Source: Gracilaria domingensis (taxonomy: Eukaryota > Rhodophyta > Florideophyceae > Gracilariales > Gracilariaceae). From it: a stretch of DNA of 64,000 nucleotides. A program made the translations under genes and the position numbers. The notes under the pieces are model-generated. The model was given only the letters and a program-made list of their open reading frames with translations, did not search any database and was not told the DNA's origin. Each line of letters begins with the position of its first letter. The first letter of the stretch is position 1. The DNA lies in the NCBI GenBank assembly GCA_022539475.1, contig VCMS01000120.1, forward strand, positions 228,043 through 292,042, read 5' to 3'. Positions 10,540 to 21,293 of this stretch are shown here, one piece after another.

Positions 10540-12560
10540 GCTAACGCCGGGTACGGTTACAGTTACCCGGGGTCGTTTAAGGCTTAAACGACCCCGGGCA
10601 CGTTTAACTGTTAAGCGACCCAGCGCACGTTTAAGCCTACAGGTGCCCGGATGCAGTACGGAAGCATAACCCGCTCGTTGTCTTCCTTGGCTGAAACCAA
10701 ATTTTTTCTTCATCGAAATGCTCTCTAGAAAGAGATTGAAAGTCGCCCTCTACCAGAGCTGGAGCTTGAGGCTGTGCGAAAGGGGTCTGGGACGTTAAAA
10801 GGACATTGAAGTTATATCATCGCCGTGGAAACGAGCAAGCAGAGTGATCCAGAACTGTACGAAAGTTCAAAGGTGGTCGTGTCAAAGTCGCTTACTACCA
10901 TTACAGCAGTACCTGTTGAGAGTAGGGTGGGGGTACAACCTCTACAAGGCCTCTCAAAAGCAAAATTGAACAGTTCCCTATCTTTCGCGGTCATCCTTGT
11001 GACAGAATGATGAATATTACTTGAATTGTGCTTCCTCACTTGCAGTTTGCAGGTTGAGATCAGCACGTCTCATCAATCTGAAGCACTGCTCCATTTCCAC
11101 ACCTGAATGTAGAGATCGTGTCGAACTGCTACTGTCGTCCAGAATGTAGACGACGGTGTACCTCAATCACCAGGCGACCGGTCCTACAGTAGGACTGTGC
11201 TTCGGCTGATGAGCTACTCGCAGTGGCGGCCCTTCGGCGGGCTGCGTGCAATGCCAATGACGGTCTCTCGACGAGGCTGGTTGACGGAGAGTCGTGTAGT
11301 CCGGAAGTATTTGTATATGGTAAAAAGATGATGATTCATTTATTCTTTTGTCTCAACGCTCCAAGAAGCTAAAGTGCTGAAGTACCGTGGACACAAGCAC
11401 CGTCGCTCGCTGACAGCCTTCAGACGTGCACTGGCGCACACGGGGCATGTGCCATATTCGTCATCAAGTCACTAGATTTTCAAGGAAATGCTGAAGTGGA
11501 TTTGTTTAAAGCAAATGAGAGGCGTTGTGGTGCGAGATGCCCTTCTGCATTCGAAACGATCTTCGGAAGCACGTTTCGGATTCAGAAATTTCTTGCGTTG
11601 TCTGCCCGTAGCCCATTCCGCCGCACTATCGTTTCCTTCTTTCGATTTCCCACCCACTCTACCCGGGAGCAGTACATCTTCTGTGAAGAGTACTGCGTGC
11701 GTTAAGCTGTGCTTAAACTGCACGGTGTCACAGAAATGGCCGTCTACACGGACCCAATCCTAAGCATTAAAGATCTCACGCCGCTAAGCGGGAAGGTTCG
11801 ATGCCTCCGCTTTATTGAGGAGGCGACGGAGTTCCTGACTACTCAGAGTGGGGTTGTTCTCTGAACTGCTACTCGGGCTCACTTACGGACTTATTTCATG
11901 CACGTTTGAGCAGTTCGCGGGGTTGTAGGTTTATTCGTTTCGGACGGATGCCATTTGCAGAACAAAACGACTGTTCGACTTTCCCAGTTGGAAAAGCTGC
12001 ACCGCGTACCCTTTTTTGCTGTACAAGCCGCTCTAATACTGTTATATCAGCAATTAGGAGGCATATTCTCACTATTTCTCACCAATTATTCACTAATCAT
12101 ATTTATACGCTCCAAGCATATATTTTATACGATTAACATTATTATCAAAAGGAATAAAAGAACTCCAAGTACGATTCTCGCCGTTTGTTTCCTGTATGTC
12201 CATCAGTCAACCTCTTTTAGTTTATTCATAAATCTAGCGAAAGGCCTACAATACTACAACGTTGATGATCTAGATATGGTACCACTTTATATCCAAGCCC
12301 AACGCATGATGGCGTAGATTTATTATTAGTTTCTTATTGTATTCGTGAGCTGCGTACCGTACTTTCTACCAAAGCAGAGTTACAACGCTACCAGATGAAG
12401 AGTAGCACTTCCGGACCTCAGGAGCGCTTCAAATTCCTCCGGGCACCTTTAAGGCTTATACGTGCCCGGGCGCGTATAAGCCTTATGCGACGCCGGGCAC
12501 GTTTAAATAAATAAAATTGCCCGGGCAAGTGTAACTGTACCCCCGGCTAACGCCCCTTTA
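10540..12560. mobile_element. Non-coding segment bounded by inverted palindrome arrays (MITE/foldback-like)
   Basis: At 10550-10650 a run of GC-rich palindromes appears, each built on CCCGGG(C/T)ACGTTTAAG. One example is GGGGTCGTTTAAG, one base, then its exact complement. At 12440-12550 a second run of the same units occurs (CCGGGCACCTTTAAGGC, GGGCACGTTTAAA). The outer edges, a GCCGGGTACGGTTACAGTTAC block on the left and GTAACTGTACCCCCGGCTAACG on the right, are reverse complements of each other apart from small differences. The interior has no convincing gene. This fits a non-autonomous transposon with structured ends. Target-site duplications were not resolved. Confidence 0.45.
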
Positions 12561-12953
12561 ATACAGATGTTGTAGCAGGTCTAGAGAGATCTACGACTAC
12601 GCTACAAGCTACCTTCTGTCTCTACTGTTTCGTAGTGTCTCGTAACACGTGAGCTACAAGCCAAGCACGGGGATCAGACGTGACTTGGAGCTTGTAGGCT
12701 CTCATAGTGTTACATATTTAATGTGCAGGATTTGAGGGAACGCGAAAGCCTTTGAAGAATAAAAGCCGAAAATGCTTCTTCTCGCCTCGATACGTGTACA
12801 GGTTGTCACATTGCCGGAGTGCGAATCACAAACGAAAATCTTTCGCCTTCGGCCTGCAACCCGTATTTCTGTTTTCACGAGCCGTGTCCACGTAGCCCAC
12901 GCATATTGTCAACCCCAATAGAGCGGTTGCCCTTGGCAAGTAGGAGCTTCCGG

Positions 12954-12996
12954 CGGTATCGTCGGTATCGTCGGTATCATCGGTATCATCGGTATC
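12954..12996. repeat. 9-bp microsatellite CGGTATCRT
   Basis: Four tandem copies of CGGTATCGT or CGGTATCAT are followed by a partial fifth. There is no coding role in any plausible gene. Confidence 0.9.
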
Positions 12997-14862
12997 CTTC
13001 TACGCCTGGGTGGTATCATTCTACTGCCGGTAACCTGACGTTGTAAACTACAAAAACAAAAGCAATTGAACGAAAATTAGGAAATGGGACATTTATCGGT
13101 GTTTCAGGGGAACACGTTGTCCTTCGTGCAACGTCGACGTTGGCGCATTTTCGCAATGTTCTGGAGATGTGTCTTTTTGCACACGAGCAAGTGGTGGCAA
13201 CCAACGTTTGCTATCGGTACCGACGGCGACTTTGTATGCGCGGAGCACCGTCCGGGACGCAATGTGCCGGTGCAAGAAAAGCGTCTCTCAAACCTCCTTA
13301 AGAATCAAACGCTCTAGTGGCGCCATCATACGAGCCACCTATCTCCTGCGGATGACGCGCCCATTTCACCAACATGCTGCATGGCGAGTACGAGGACGAT
13401 CATGACCACGACGTCGATCGTCAGCGCATCCCTTCTTCCCCGCCGCTCGTCACCATCGCGATAGCGGCGGCGTCTCTATGTACGTTGTGGCGATCATACT
13501 GCGGCTCACCAAGAACGGAAGCTGCTATCACTTCACGAACAAATCGAACACGCCCTTGTCGCCGCTGCCACTGGCTCGTTTGACAGGCAGTGTGTGCATC
13601 ATCGAGAAATCTGAACGCTGCGTTTCGGAAAGTATGTGCCCGTGTGTCAAGATGGGTTGGGAGAGTTGCAGGGGCAAACGCACAACGTGAGCTGGTCAGC
13701 CATCCCGCATCCGCATCCGCATCCGCAAACACCCTCCGATGCATCGATCTGACGCACACTGTTTCAGGCTGCCGCCACCACCGGCGCCGGTCATGTCAGC
13801 CAGGGTAGCTTTAGCCCGCGGTATGACCGAAGACGCCGGTGAACGACGGCTGGCAGAGCTATGGGCGTTAGCGCAAGACGTGATGCGACGGGGTGTTGTA
13901 GCGACGTCGTGGACATACACAATCAAGCGACAGCACGCGATGCCCCCGTCGTACTGGGGCTGCGGGAGGAAGGGTTGTTGACGGTGGCTGGGATGCTGTG
14001 GACGGTGGTTAGTGTCGTTGTCGGTTGGAGTTGGGTTGAAGCCTGAGGAAGGCCGAGACCGTCGGACGCATCAGGCAAAGGTTCTTCCACCCGCCACGTT
14101 GCATTCGTGGATACATGCATTGCTCCATGGCATGGAGCAATGCATGTATCCACGGATGCAATTCAAACCTTTCAATTGTAATCTTGTAATTTGTTCGTAC
14201 TAAAGGTACCACTTTTGCTTCCCATAACCCCGTGCCCCCTGGGTGAGCAGTTTTGAGCACTCTGGTTCAGGATGATTTTCGGAGAAATTGCGAGAATCAC
14301 CCTGGAGATTTCGGGAAATTCCATTTTTCTAAGTTTGATGGAAATCTTGTTTGGCAAATGCCCATTGGAGACCTTTGTTACTAGCCCTCTCTTTTGTTTT
14401 CATTTATCCATAAAACGTACTCCTTTTATTTTGATCAAGCAGTATTAAAAAAACTTTTTCGTAAATATGTTTTTTTGCACGTAACAAAACAAGGCACATT
14501 GAATTTTTGAGAGAAAATTGTATGAAAACCAATGCATGTATGTATATACGTCAATTACAAATTATTTGCAATTTAACACGACGATTATAGTATTGTTCAT
14601 TATGCATCTGCTTTTCACGATGCTTGGTCTCCAAGTGGGAAAGCTTCTACGCGTGGACAGGTATGTACGGTACGTTTGTACACGTATCTGCCGCGACCAG
14701 ATCAAAATGAAAGTGCAGTTGTGACCCAAATCAATTACAAAACTGACATTTTCCGCAAAACTTTAAAACTTTAAGAAAAAGACAAATATTACCAGGGGTA
14801 TCGAACATGTGTACGACTATGCCACGCATCCACGGCGTACAACGTGTGCAACTCGCGACCGC
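12997..14862. other. Intergenic region, no gene supported
   Basis: Many short overlapping frames occur on both strands but none shows a domain, signal peptide or conserved composition. It contains a hexanucleotide run (CATCCG x3-4 near 13705) and the 61-bp palindrome at 14100. An AT-rich stretch lies at 14390-14600. Confidence 0.5.
14100..14160. repeat. 61-bp near-perfect palindrome
   Basis: Two 30-base arms (14100-14129 and 14131-14160) around a single G are complementary at 29 of 30 positions. The core reads GGATACATGCATTGCTCCATG and its complement. On a single strand it would form a very stable hairpin. Confidence 0.92.
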
Positions 14863-16368
14863 TCACTTGACCGTATGGCACTGTTCGAAGCTGGCCACCA
14901 GCAGCTGCCGCTCATCGGTGCGCACGAAGCCGAGATGACCGACGCGCTGCCATGCAAAGCGCCGCACCACCAACTCGCTCACACCCGAATCGCCTTCCGT
15001 GTCCCCCATGCTCTCGCGCACGCTCTCATCCTCGAACGCTCTCTGGCACACAAGCAGCCCCGCCTCCTCGAAGCCCATCCCAACCCCGGCCCATTTCTGC
15101 ATCACCACGCGAACGAGCCACAGCGTCGCAACCATCATCACCAGTGCTCCGTGAGCGATGCGATTCAGCTCCAATGTGGCTATCATCGCGCTTCCGTCTT
15201 GCTTGTATCCGGACTTCCCGTCATGCACCCAAGGCACCCCAGATGAGTTTCGTCCCAGCGGCAGAGCGCGTGAGGCAGCAGTAATTGCACTGATCGTGTC
15301 GTTCTTCACTTCCTTCGCAGAATAGTTGTCGTCGGTCGTGAGCAGAACTTGCGAGTAGACAAAATACGTTCGGCCAACCTCAGATTCCGGCAAGATGGAC
15401 CGGTCCGTACCGCCGGGAAACAAGCTAAGATTTCCCTCAAGCTCCTTATCTAACTGAGTCACAGCACGCCTCACAACCGATCTGAACACCTGCAAGCTCT
15501 CATCAAATTGAACGTCGGGACGCAGTGGTGCCATGCGGAACATTTCTCCGCTAAGCGAATTGATTATGATTTGCACCCGAAAATTCGATACGAAGTAGTC
15601 GCTGGGGAGAGACACCTGGAAAACCAACTCATTTCTGCCTTCGTCAAACAGTAGTGCGATAGATGTATTATCAGGATCAACGCCAGGAAGACTACTCGGT
15701 CTGGGGTTGCGGTAAACTTCAAAATTCTGAACGCATCGGAGCAGCTCTCCAGCATTGCTCCCCGCTGGCACGCCTCCAAGGAAGCCAGAGCAAGCATTTT
15801 CGATGTCAATCAAGGGCTGTGCGTTTGAATCTGAAACAGGAAACAAGCGCGCGTCAAAACCAGCACCAGCGAGGACATCATGTTGCCTGGTAGTACCAAA
15901 GTAAATGGCAACGAACTCTACCGTGAGCAACAAAAACCGAGCCGTAAAGGGAAACAATAGCTTTGCGAAGTTGTATCTCACGGGAGGCACTTTGTCCAGC
16001 GGTTTGACAGCGCTGTCGGACGTTTGCTGTGCACCAGATTTCGACTTCGGGGTTTCCTCTATGACCAGTGGGGTTCTGCGTGCAAAGCAAGAACGAGGTT
16101 GCCGTGTTGAAGAATTTGATATCACATCTGAAGGCCACTCACGGCCAGAAGCGAGACGAATTAAACCCCGCATTGATGACAATCGTGAAAATATGATGTA
16201 TCGATCTATAGCTCTCTTATTGAGAGTATTTGATGGGAAAAGGGCAAGCCGAACTATGTCTTCCAGAAGCAACAGACAAAGAAGAAGTAGGAATCCGCTG
16301 ACGCACGCATTTTCCACACTGCCGCTTACAAAGCGGTTAAAGACGGAAGCACCCTTCAGGGAAAGCAT
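14863..16368 (-). CDS. Membrane protein, paralogue A (unknown family)
   Basis: A 501-residue ATG frame with three strong hydrophobic segments: about residues 20-45 (VSGFLLLLCLLLLEDIVRLALF), about 150-170 (FLLLTVEFVAIYFG) and about 405-425 (ALVMMVATLWLVRVVM). A long, mostly polar region of about 240 residues with cysteines and N-x-S/T sites lies between TM2 and TM3. This suggests an N-terminal TM pair, a large extracytosolic loop and a C-terminal TM. It shares the patterns F-N-R-x-V near the N-terminus and N-R-x-x-H-G-A before TM3 with the gene at 17714, so the two are paralogues. I do not recognise the family. The genes are transcribed divergently. Confidence 0.7.
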   Translation of the reverse strand: MLSLKGASVFNRFVSGSVENACVSGFLLLLCLLLLEDIVRLALFPSNTLNKRAIDRYIIFSRLSSMRGLIRLASGREWPSDVISNSSTRQPRSCFARRTPLVIEETPKSKSGAQQTSDSAVKPLDKVPPVRYNFAKLLFPFTARFLLLTVEFVAIYFGTTRQHDVLAGAGFDARLFPVSDSNAQPLIDIENACSGFLGGVPAGSNAGELLRCVQNFEVYRNPRPSSLPGVDPDNTSIALLFDEGRNELVFQVSLPSDYFVSNFRVQIIINSLSGEMFRMAPLRPDVQFDESLQVFRSVVRRAVTQLDKELEGNLSLFPGGTDRSILPESEVGRTYFVYSQVLLTTDDNYSAKEVKNDTISAITAASRALPLGRNSSGVPWVHDGKSGYKQDGSAMIATLELNRIAHGALVMMVATLWLVRVVMQKWAGVGMGFEEAGLLVCQRAFEDESVRESMGDTEGDSGVSELVVRRFAWQRVGHLGFVRTDERQLLVASFEQCHTVK

Positions 16369-17713
16369 GTTGGTAGAAAAGTGTCTGTTGATGATATCTT
16401 ACCTAGCACTTTACAAACAAAGCAGTAGCTTGACAATGTATGTTAGTTTCAGTTCACTTTAGGGAAGCTTCAAATATGCAACACTGTGGAACAAACATAC
16501 ATCAACAACAAGATTTCCATTTCGTTCAGTAGATACTCTAAAGGTCTCGAAGTTTGTCTAACAAATGAGCCGGGAAAGAAAGGTACTTGCCAGAAAGAAG
16601 AGCTCTTCGCCCAGAGCTAATGCTCACATAGACCCCTTCTGTACCGCACCTTCCGCAAGCTTTTCGTTTCTTTCGTCGAACAATGGAAGTGATCTCTGAA
16701 GTACCCGCGCTAACTGCGCTCAATATAGTTGGCCAGCAAGTGCGAGAGGACCTTTAAATCTTGGTCCTCGTGTAGCATACGAAGGAATATCCTGGCATTC
16801 TAATTGGCTATCTGTAACCGGAAGCAATGTCGCTGTTCAGAAATGCATTGCTAGAAATACACTTATCACCTTGGGTATACACGACTAATCTTGTTGCTGT
16901 TGCTGTGTTGTTGTCACTACGCTTCCGTCGGACCAGGACTCCCGCCACACCTGGGGACGTGGGGAGTCTCGACTCGGGGCTTAAGCAAGTACGAAGGTAT
17001 AAGTTATCAACCGGAGCAAGCTCGCAAAAGGCGGACCGAGGCGTTATATCGTGTTCGAGCAAAGCGAGAACACGATATGGCAGCCGTGGAAAGCCTTCTT
17101 GCGAGCGAGCTCCCGGTTGATAACTTGCTTGTCATACAGTGCGCAACTGTCTTTGAACTGGCTTTTCATACAGCAACGCAGCTGGACCGGGCTGACGCGC
17201 AGGAATATGGTGGCGAAGGCTGAAGACCGAAGTTGGCAGGAGAGTTGGACCACTGTCTCTCACTGTCTTCGATGTCAAAGCGCCTTTGGTGAACTACTTA
17301 ACCTGTGAATAAAAATGAGACCATGTTCTTGTGATGTAAAGCTCGCCAGGAGCTTGACATTCAATGTCAAGCGCGCCCCGATCCATGTCAAGCTTGGTCC
17401 TGTTTGACAACAAGATTTGGTCTTCCGATTTTAATCAGTATGGTCTGTGCGGTGCACAGTATGGTTCCTCTGCACAGTTCCGGTGCTGCTTGACGAAGAA
17501 CGAAAGCACTGAACCCCGTCTCAATCATAATGATCATGGTGACAGCCGTAGGCTGCTTGCTGCGGGGCACACACTGTATTCTATCTTTAAATGGTCATGG
17601 TCATCATGACAACGTGCCGAATAGCAAGCAAGCTGTCAAGAGGAATACCATTACGATATAAGTGATGTTCACGCCGGAATTTTCTTTGATATCACTTTCT
17701 TCTCGAAGTCGTC
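16369..17713. promoter_or_regulatory. Shared divergent upstream region of the paralogue pair
   Basis: About 1.3 kb separates the two start codons. No gene is supported here. It holds an imperfect inverted repeat (17001-17126) and a short perfect palindrome CTTGACATT-C-AATGTCAAG near 17353. It must contain both promoters. No specific box could be assigned with confidence. Confidence 0.4.
17001..17126. repeat. Imperfect 126-bp inverted repeat
   Basis: The left arm starts AAGTTATCAACCGG and contains CGCAA-AGGC and ATATCGTGTTC. The right arm ends CCGGTTGATAACTT and contains GAACACGATAT and GCCTTCTTGCG. The arms are about 55 bases each around a short centre, with several mismatches. It could be a small foldback element or a hairpin-forming regulatory sequence. 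Confidence 0.75.
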
Positions 17714-19012
17714 ATGGAGGTCGAACCGTTCTCCGTCAAAACGACGACAGTGTTCAACCGCCTTGTGACAGATGATGTATCAAACGATGTGATCCATGGA
17801 GTGCTAGCCCTCGTCATCATTGTGGAGCTGGCAAACATCTGCGACGCAATGATATACGCCACCCCCACGTTGCAAAGACGTGCCGTGCATCGGCACGTCT
17901 TGTATCACAGGATGCGTACGTTGAGTTTTCTCCAAAAACCCATCACGTCTTCGTGCTTTGCCAACGAGCGGCAACGTCAGCAAGTGTTGAGGCACAACTT
18001 CGGAGCCGCTCTGAGGCGACACAATCTCGTTCGCTGCACCTCTTGGGCAGTGGCCGCAGGTCTTTTCGTGGCTGAATTTGCTGCTATAATCGCCGGCGCT
18101 CCTGTTTTTAGTTCTGTAACGGCCGGAGCCACAGCCTTCGACCCAAAACTCGGTCTGACTGACATCTCACCTCGCAAAATTGACGTGAGAACTGGTTGTG
18201 ATGATTTTTTTGTGCCAACACGCGGAATCCATCGTGCTTCAGCTGTCCTGAAATGCATCTCCTCGTTCCAAGAGGACATAATGGCAAGTTCTGTTCAGGA
18301 CCAAGAGCTTGATTCTATTACCCTGCATACAAACCTCAATGACAATGTCCACACTTTTGCCATTGAGTCAACCGCTAGTGGGAAACGAACAAGTGCCCAA
18401 CTGTCTATTGTCATTCGCACAATTGGGCAGGGGGAGCTACAGGTTGCGCCATTCAGGTGGGATATCAATGACCAAGAGTTAATTGCTGTGTTCCGAAAAG
18501 TAGTCGAGGGAACGTTGAACCGGTCGATTCCGTCTTTCGAGGAGCGCTCCGGAATCTTTAGCGTAACATCTGGCGCAATGACTTATGTGTACGAAGAAGA
18601 GACCTTTGAAGAACCCCATGATCTTCTCGCACGTTCTCTTGCCTCGCAACTGCGAAGAATGGACGTTGTGCTCAATTCAACAGCAGCACCATGGATTTTT
18701 GTTGATGGGCGAACGTTTCAAAAAAGACCTGACATCGTCGTCGCTATAGTTGTCTTCAACCGCGTTTCCCACGGTGCTGTTGCCATCATAGCACTTGTGC
18801 TGGTAGTTTTGCGCGTGGTGGTTAATATATTTTTGACTTCCTTTGATGATGTGATGTACGTAATCATGAAAGACACGATACGAGATGACTGTGCAATGGG
18901 TCCGTTAACGGAGAACCGAAGAACGACACCAGAAGCGGTTCCTCTTCATGTACATAGTACTACACAGAAAAATGGCGATGATAACACGAATTGGGAAGAC
19001 GATCATTTGTAG
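17714..19012 (+). CDS. Membrane protein, paralogue B (unknown family)
   Basis: A 432-residue ATG frame with the same plan as paralogue A. TM1 is at about residues 27-47 (VLALVIIVELANICDAM), TM2 at about 112-135 (AVAAGLFVAEFAAIIAG) and TM3 at about 350-372 (AVAIIALVLVVLRVVVNIF). A large loop with paired cysteines lies between TM2 and TM3. Shared landmarks with paralogue A are V-F-N-R-L-V near the start, R-R-A-x-x-R-x-x-x-x-x-R-M after TM1 and N-R-V-S-H-G-A before TM3. The cytosolic tail is short and charged. Function is unknown. Confidence 0.7.
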   Translation: MEVEPFSVKTTTVFNRLVTDDVSNDVIHGVLALVIIVELANICDAMIYATPTLQRRAVHRHVLYHRMRTLSFLQKPITSSCFANERQRQQVLRHNFGAALRRHNLVRCTSWAVAAGLFVAEFAAIIAGAPVFSSVTAGATAFDPKLGLTDISPRKIDVRTGCDDFFVPTRGIHRASAVLKCISSFQEDIMASSVQDQELDSITLHTNLNDNVHTFAIESTASGKRTSAQLSIVIRTIGQGELQVAPFRWDINDQELIAVFRKVVEGTLNRSIPSFEERSGIFSVTSGAMTYVYEEETFEEPHDLLARSLASQLRRMDVVLNSTAAPWIFVDGRTFQKRPDIVVAIVVFNRVSHGAVAIIALVLVVLRVVVNIFLTSFDDVMYVIMKDTIRDDCAMGPLTENRRTTPEAVPLHVHSTTQKNGDDNTNWEDDHL

Positions 19013-20027
19013 GATTGAACGCCGCCAGGGGAAATTACACATATCCAGCGATGTGTCAAAAACATCAGCCTGTAACCGATGTCATTCTTTCGATTTCTAA
19101 ACACTATTCAAGCTTAGTCCTCAACCGATGACGCAGTGCGGGGATGAGGTTTACGATGAACCAAATGAGTTGAATGCAAGCAGGGAAGCGAAATCTCTTC
19201 ATAACGACTCAGCAGACCAGGCCCGTATTTGCGACTGGCTGACTTGATAGAAAAATAAGTGACTAGTGACTGACTGACTAGCAAATGCAATAAAATTCTA
19301 GAACACATTTAGTCATTTACAGGGAGACACGTGTCACATTCATAACCACTAATTTTCCTACACGTGCGTACTATAAGAGCCTAAGTGGTTTTCGAGTTAA
19401 GTTTTTAGTTTATTTTTGACTATAAATAGTAAACATAGTTATCAATTTGTTAAGATGTCCCTTAGTTTGAGTAATTTTGCTGTTTTTTCAATGTTTTCCT
19501 CATTTTTAGAAACTTTTCTAAAACTTGTAGTTTGATAATAACATTCTTTAGAACGAATATACCTTGTTATAGCCTAAGCAAATTGACATATATACTGCTA
19601 TATCTCCAACTACGATGTGTGCTTTAGTCGTAAGCGCAACATGATGGAGTAGAAAGTGTAGAGTTTGATGCCTCCGGCTTACTCTGGAGGCGTTAGTGCA
19701 AAGCGTTAAGTACGCCACAGCTCGAGAACGAGCACAGCTTGAGCTCGACCCAAATCTACAGTGCAATCAATGGGTCGGTCTTTGATTGACGTGGACGCAA
19801 GAAGATGATGCATGCCTCGCGGTCTACGCGGGTAACACTCAATCTAAACTCCTAAGTAATTAACTGCGTAGTGTGTCTGCGAAGTCGCTCAGTAACGCCC
19901 ACTACACTCTCCTTCATCAAAGACCGAGTAATTTTTTTGCCTTCTTAGCCCATGCTTGGGGCGTGGTTTTGCAGAGCAGTTAACCTATCATCATGACTGG
20001 CACGTCTTTGGACATCTGTGTAAGTGT
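19013..20027. other. AT-rich intergenic region, no gene seen
   Basis: Only short frames occur here. An AT-rich core lies at 19390-19560. No RNA gene or repeat was recognised. The right part may contain the 3' LTR remnant of the following Gypsy element. Confidence 0.5.
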
Positions 20028-21173
20028 CTACGAAATATCTTTGTCCTTGGTGAGATTTTTCCAGCAAACATGAACAAATATTCCATCTTTGTTCTCGAGC
20101 AGTTTCAGTAACGGTAAAACCTGCATACCCGTTTCAGATGTAAGCACATGTGACGTTATTACCTCCTTGTTGAGAGAGGCGTCGTGATAGAACTTCAAGC
20201 GAGCGCCATGTGCATCTTCTACCATACCGTTGCGTAGATCTTCTTCTTGGAAAAGGTAGTCTAAAAGCGCTTTAACAATTTTTCTGGGGCCGCGCTAACG
20301 CAGCGCCAACTTCATGCCGGCGTGGGAGTTTTCACGAGCCACTAGAACAAATTCACCCTTCTCGAAATTTGGGAGCTTTCCTTTCGAAGAGCGAGAGCGA
20401 GAGAGTGCTCTGTTCTTCGGCAGCGCCGAATGCACCAAGAGGTGCAGCTCTGCAACTATCGCCTTGAGGGCGTCGATGTTCACGCACTTTTCTAACAGTG
20501 CTTCGGTTGTAGTCATCACCTCGATGGTGGTAGTGCAGAGAAAGGTTACGATCGGAGGAGTTGGATCCATGTCAAGAAATGCGGTGATAGGGGCGATGTT
20601 CTTGCGTTGAGGTGAGGGTCAGTTGTTCAGAATGCTTTGTATGACGGGTGGAAGGTCCGGCCACTCTGAGAAATCCATCTGAAGTTCCGAGACCAGTGCA
20701 CGAAAGCTGCCAATGACTTCCTTGCCAAGGAGTCCCACTGCTCAGTTGCTCCAAGGCATGTAAGGCAGCGTGAAATGATGCGAAGCACGAAGCCCTTTCG
20801 TGACCATGCGCATGGTTTCGTTTCGAAAGTGTGTAGGACCATCAGACATTAGGCCTTGGGGGGCGTTGAAGGCCGTGCACCAGTCTACGATCGCTAAAGC
20901 GGCGTTCTCGGCAGAGGTTCCGGGTGTTGCGAAGAACCATTTGTAGTCCGAATGATCGTCTCTGAGCATCAGGATGTACTTGGGGCCTGCGTGGCTCGGC
21001 CCGATTTCGATGTAACTGAACTGGAGCAGGTCATTTGCCTTCGCGCCGTGTACTGCGGCCCCAAATGGGCGCGGAACTTTCTCTCCTCCAAGAGTTGGGC
21101 TACAATGGATGCAACTCTTCACGAAAAGGTGTACGTCGTCGGTGAGGGCGTTCCACTGATAGTAATTGCTCAA
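20028..21173 (-). pseudogene. Integrase core and C-terminal/chromodomain-like end of Gypsy element 3
   Basis: The frame 21173-20742 carries the zinc-finger end (SCIHCS) and an integrase core with RDDHSDYKWF, GLMSDGPTHF and PYMPWSN. The first catalytic Asp is absent at the expected FDYI position (FSYIEIG). The frame at 20570-20295 gives the conserved KGEFVLVARE barrel. The frame at 20225-20028 gives the HGARLKFYHDASL linker and a chromodomain-like VHVCWKNL strand. Multiple frame changes make it non-functional. Confidence 0.75.
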
Positions 21174-21293
21174 GGAGTTCAGAGTCGCCTGCCTTCCACA
21201 ATGTCCCGCTGGTCAGGTGTGTGCGATGATGCAGAGACGTAGTTGAAGTTCTTCTGAGGCGTTTGGGTCCTAAATTGCGCCGGTTGATGTGTG

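Noticed and set aside
15905-16462. 185-codon plus-strand frame opposite membrane protein A
   Set aside because: Antisense to a better supported frame; no signal or domain.
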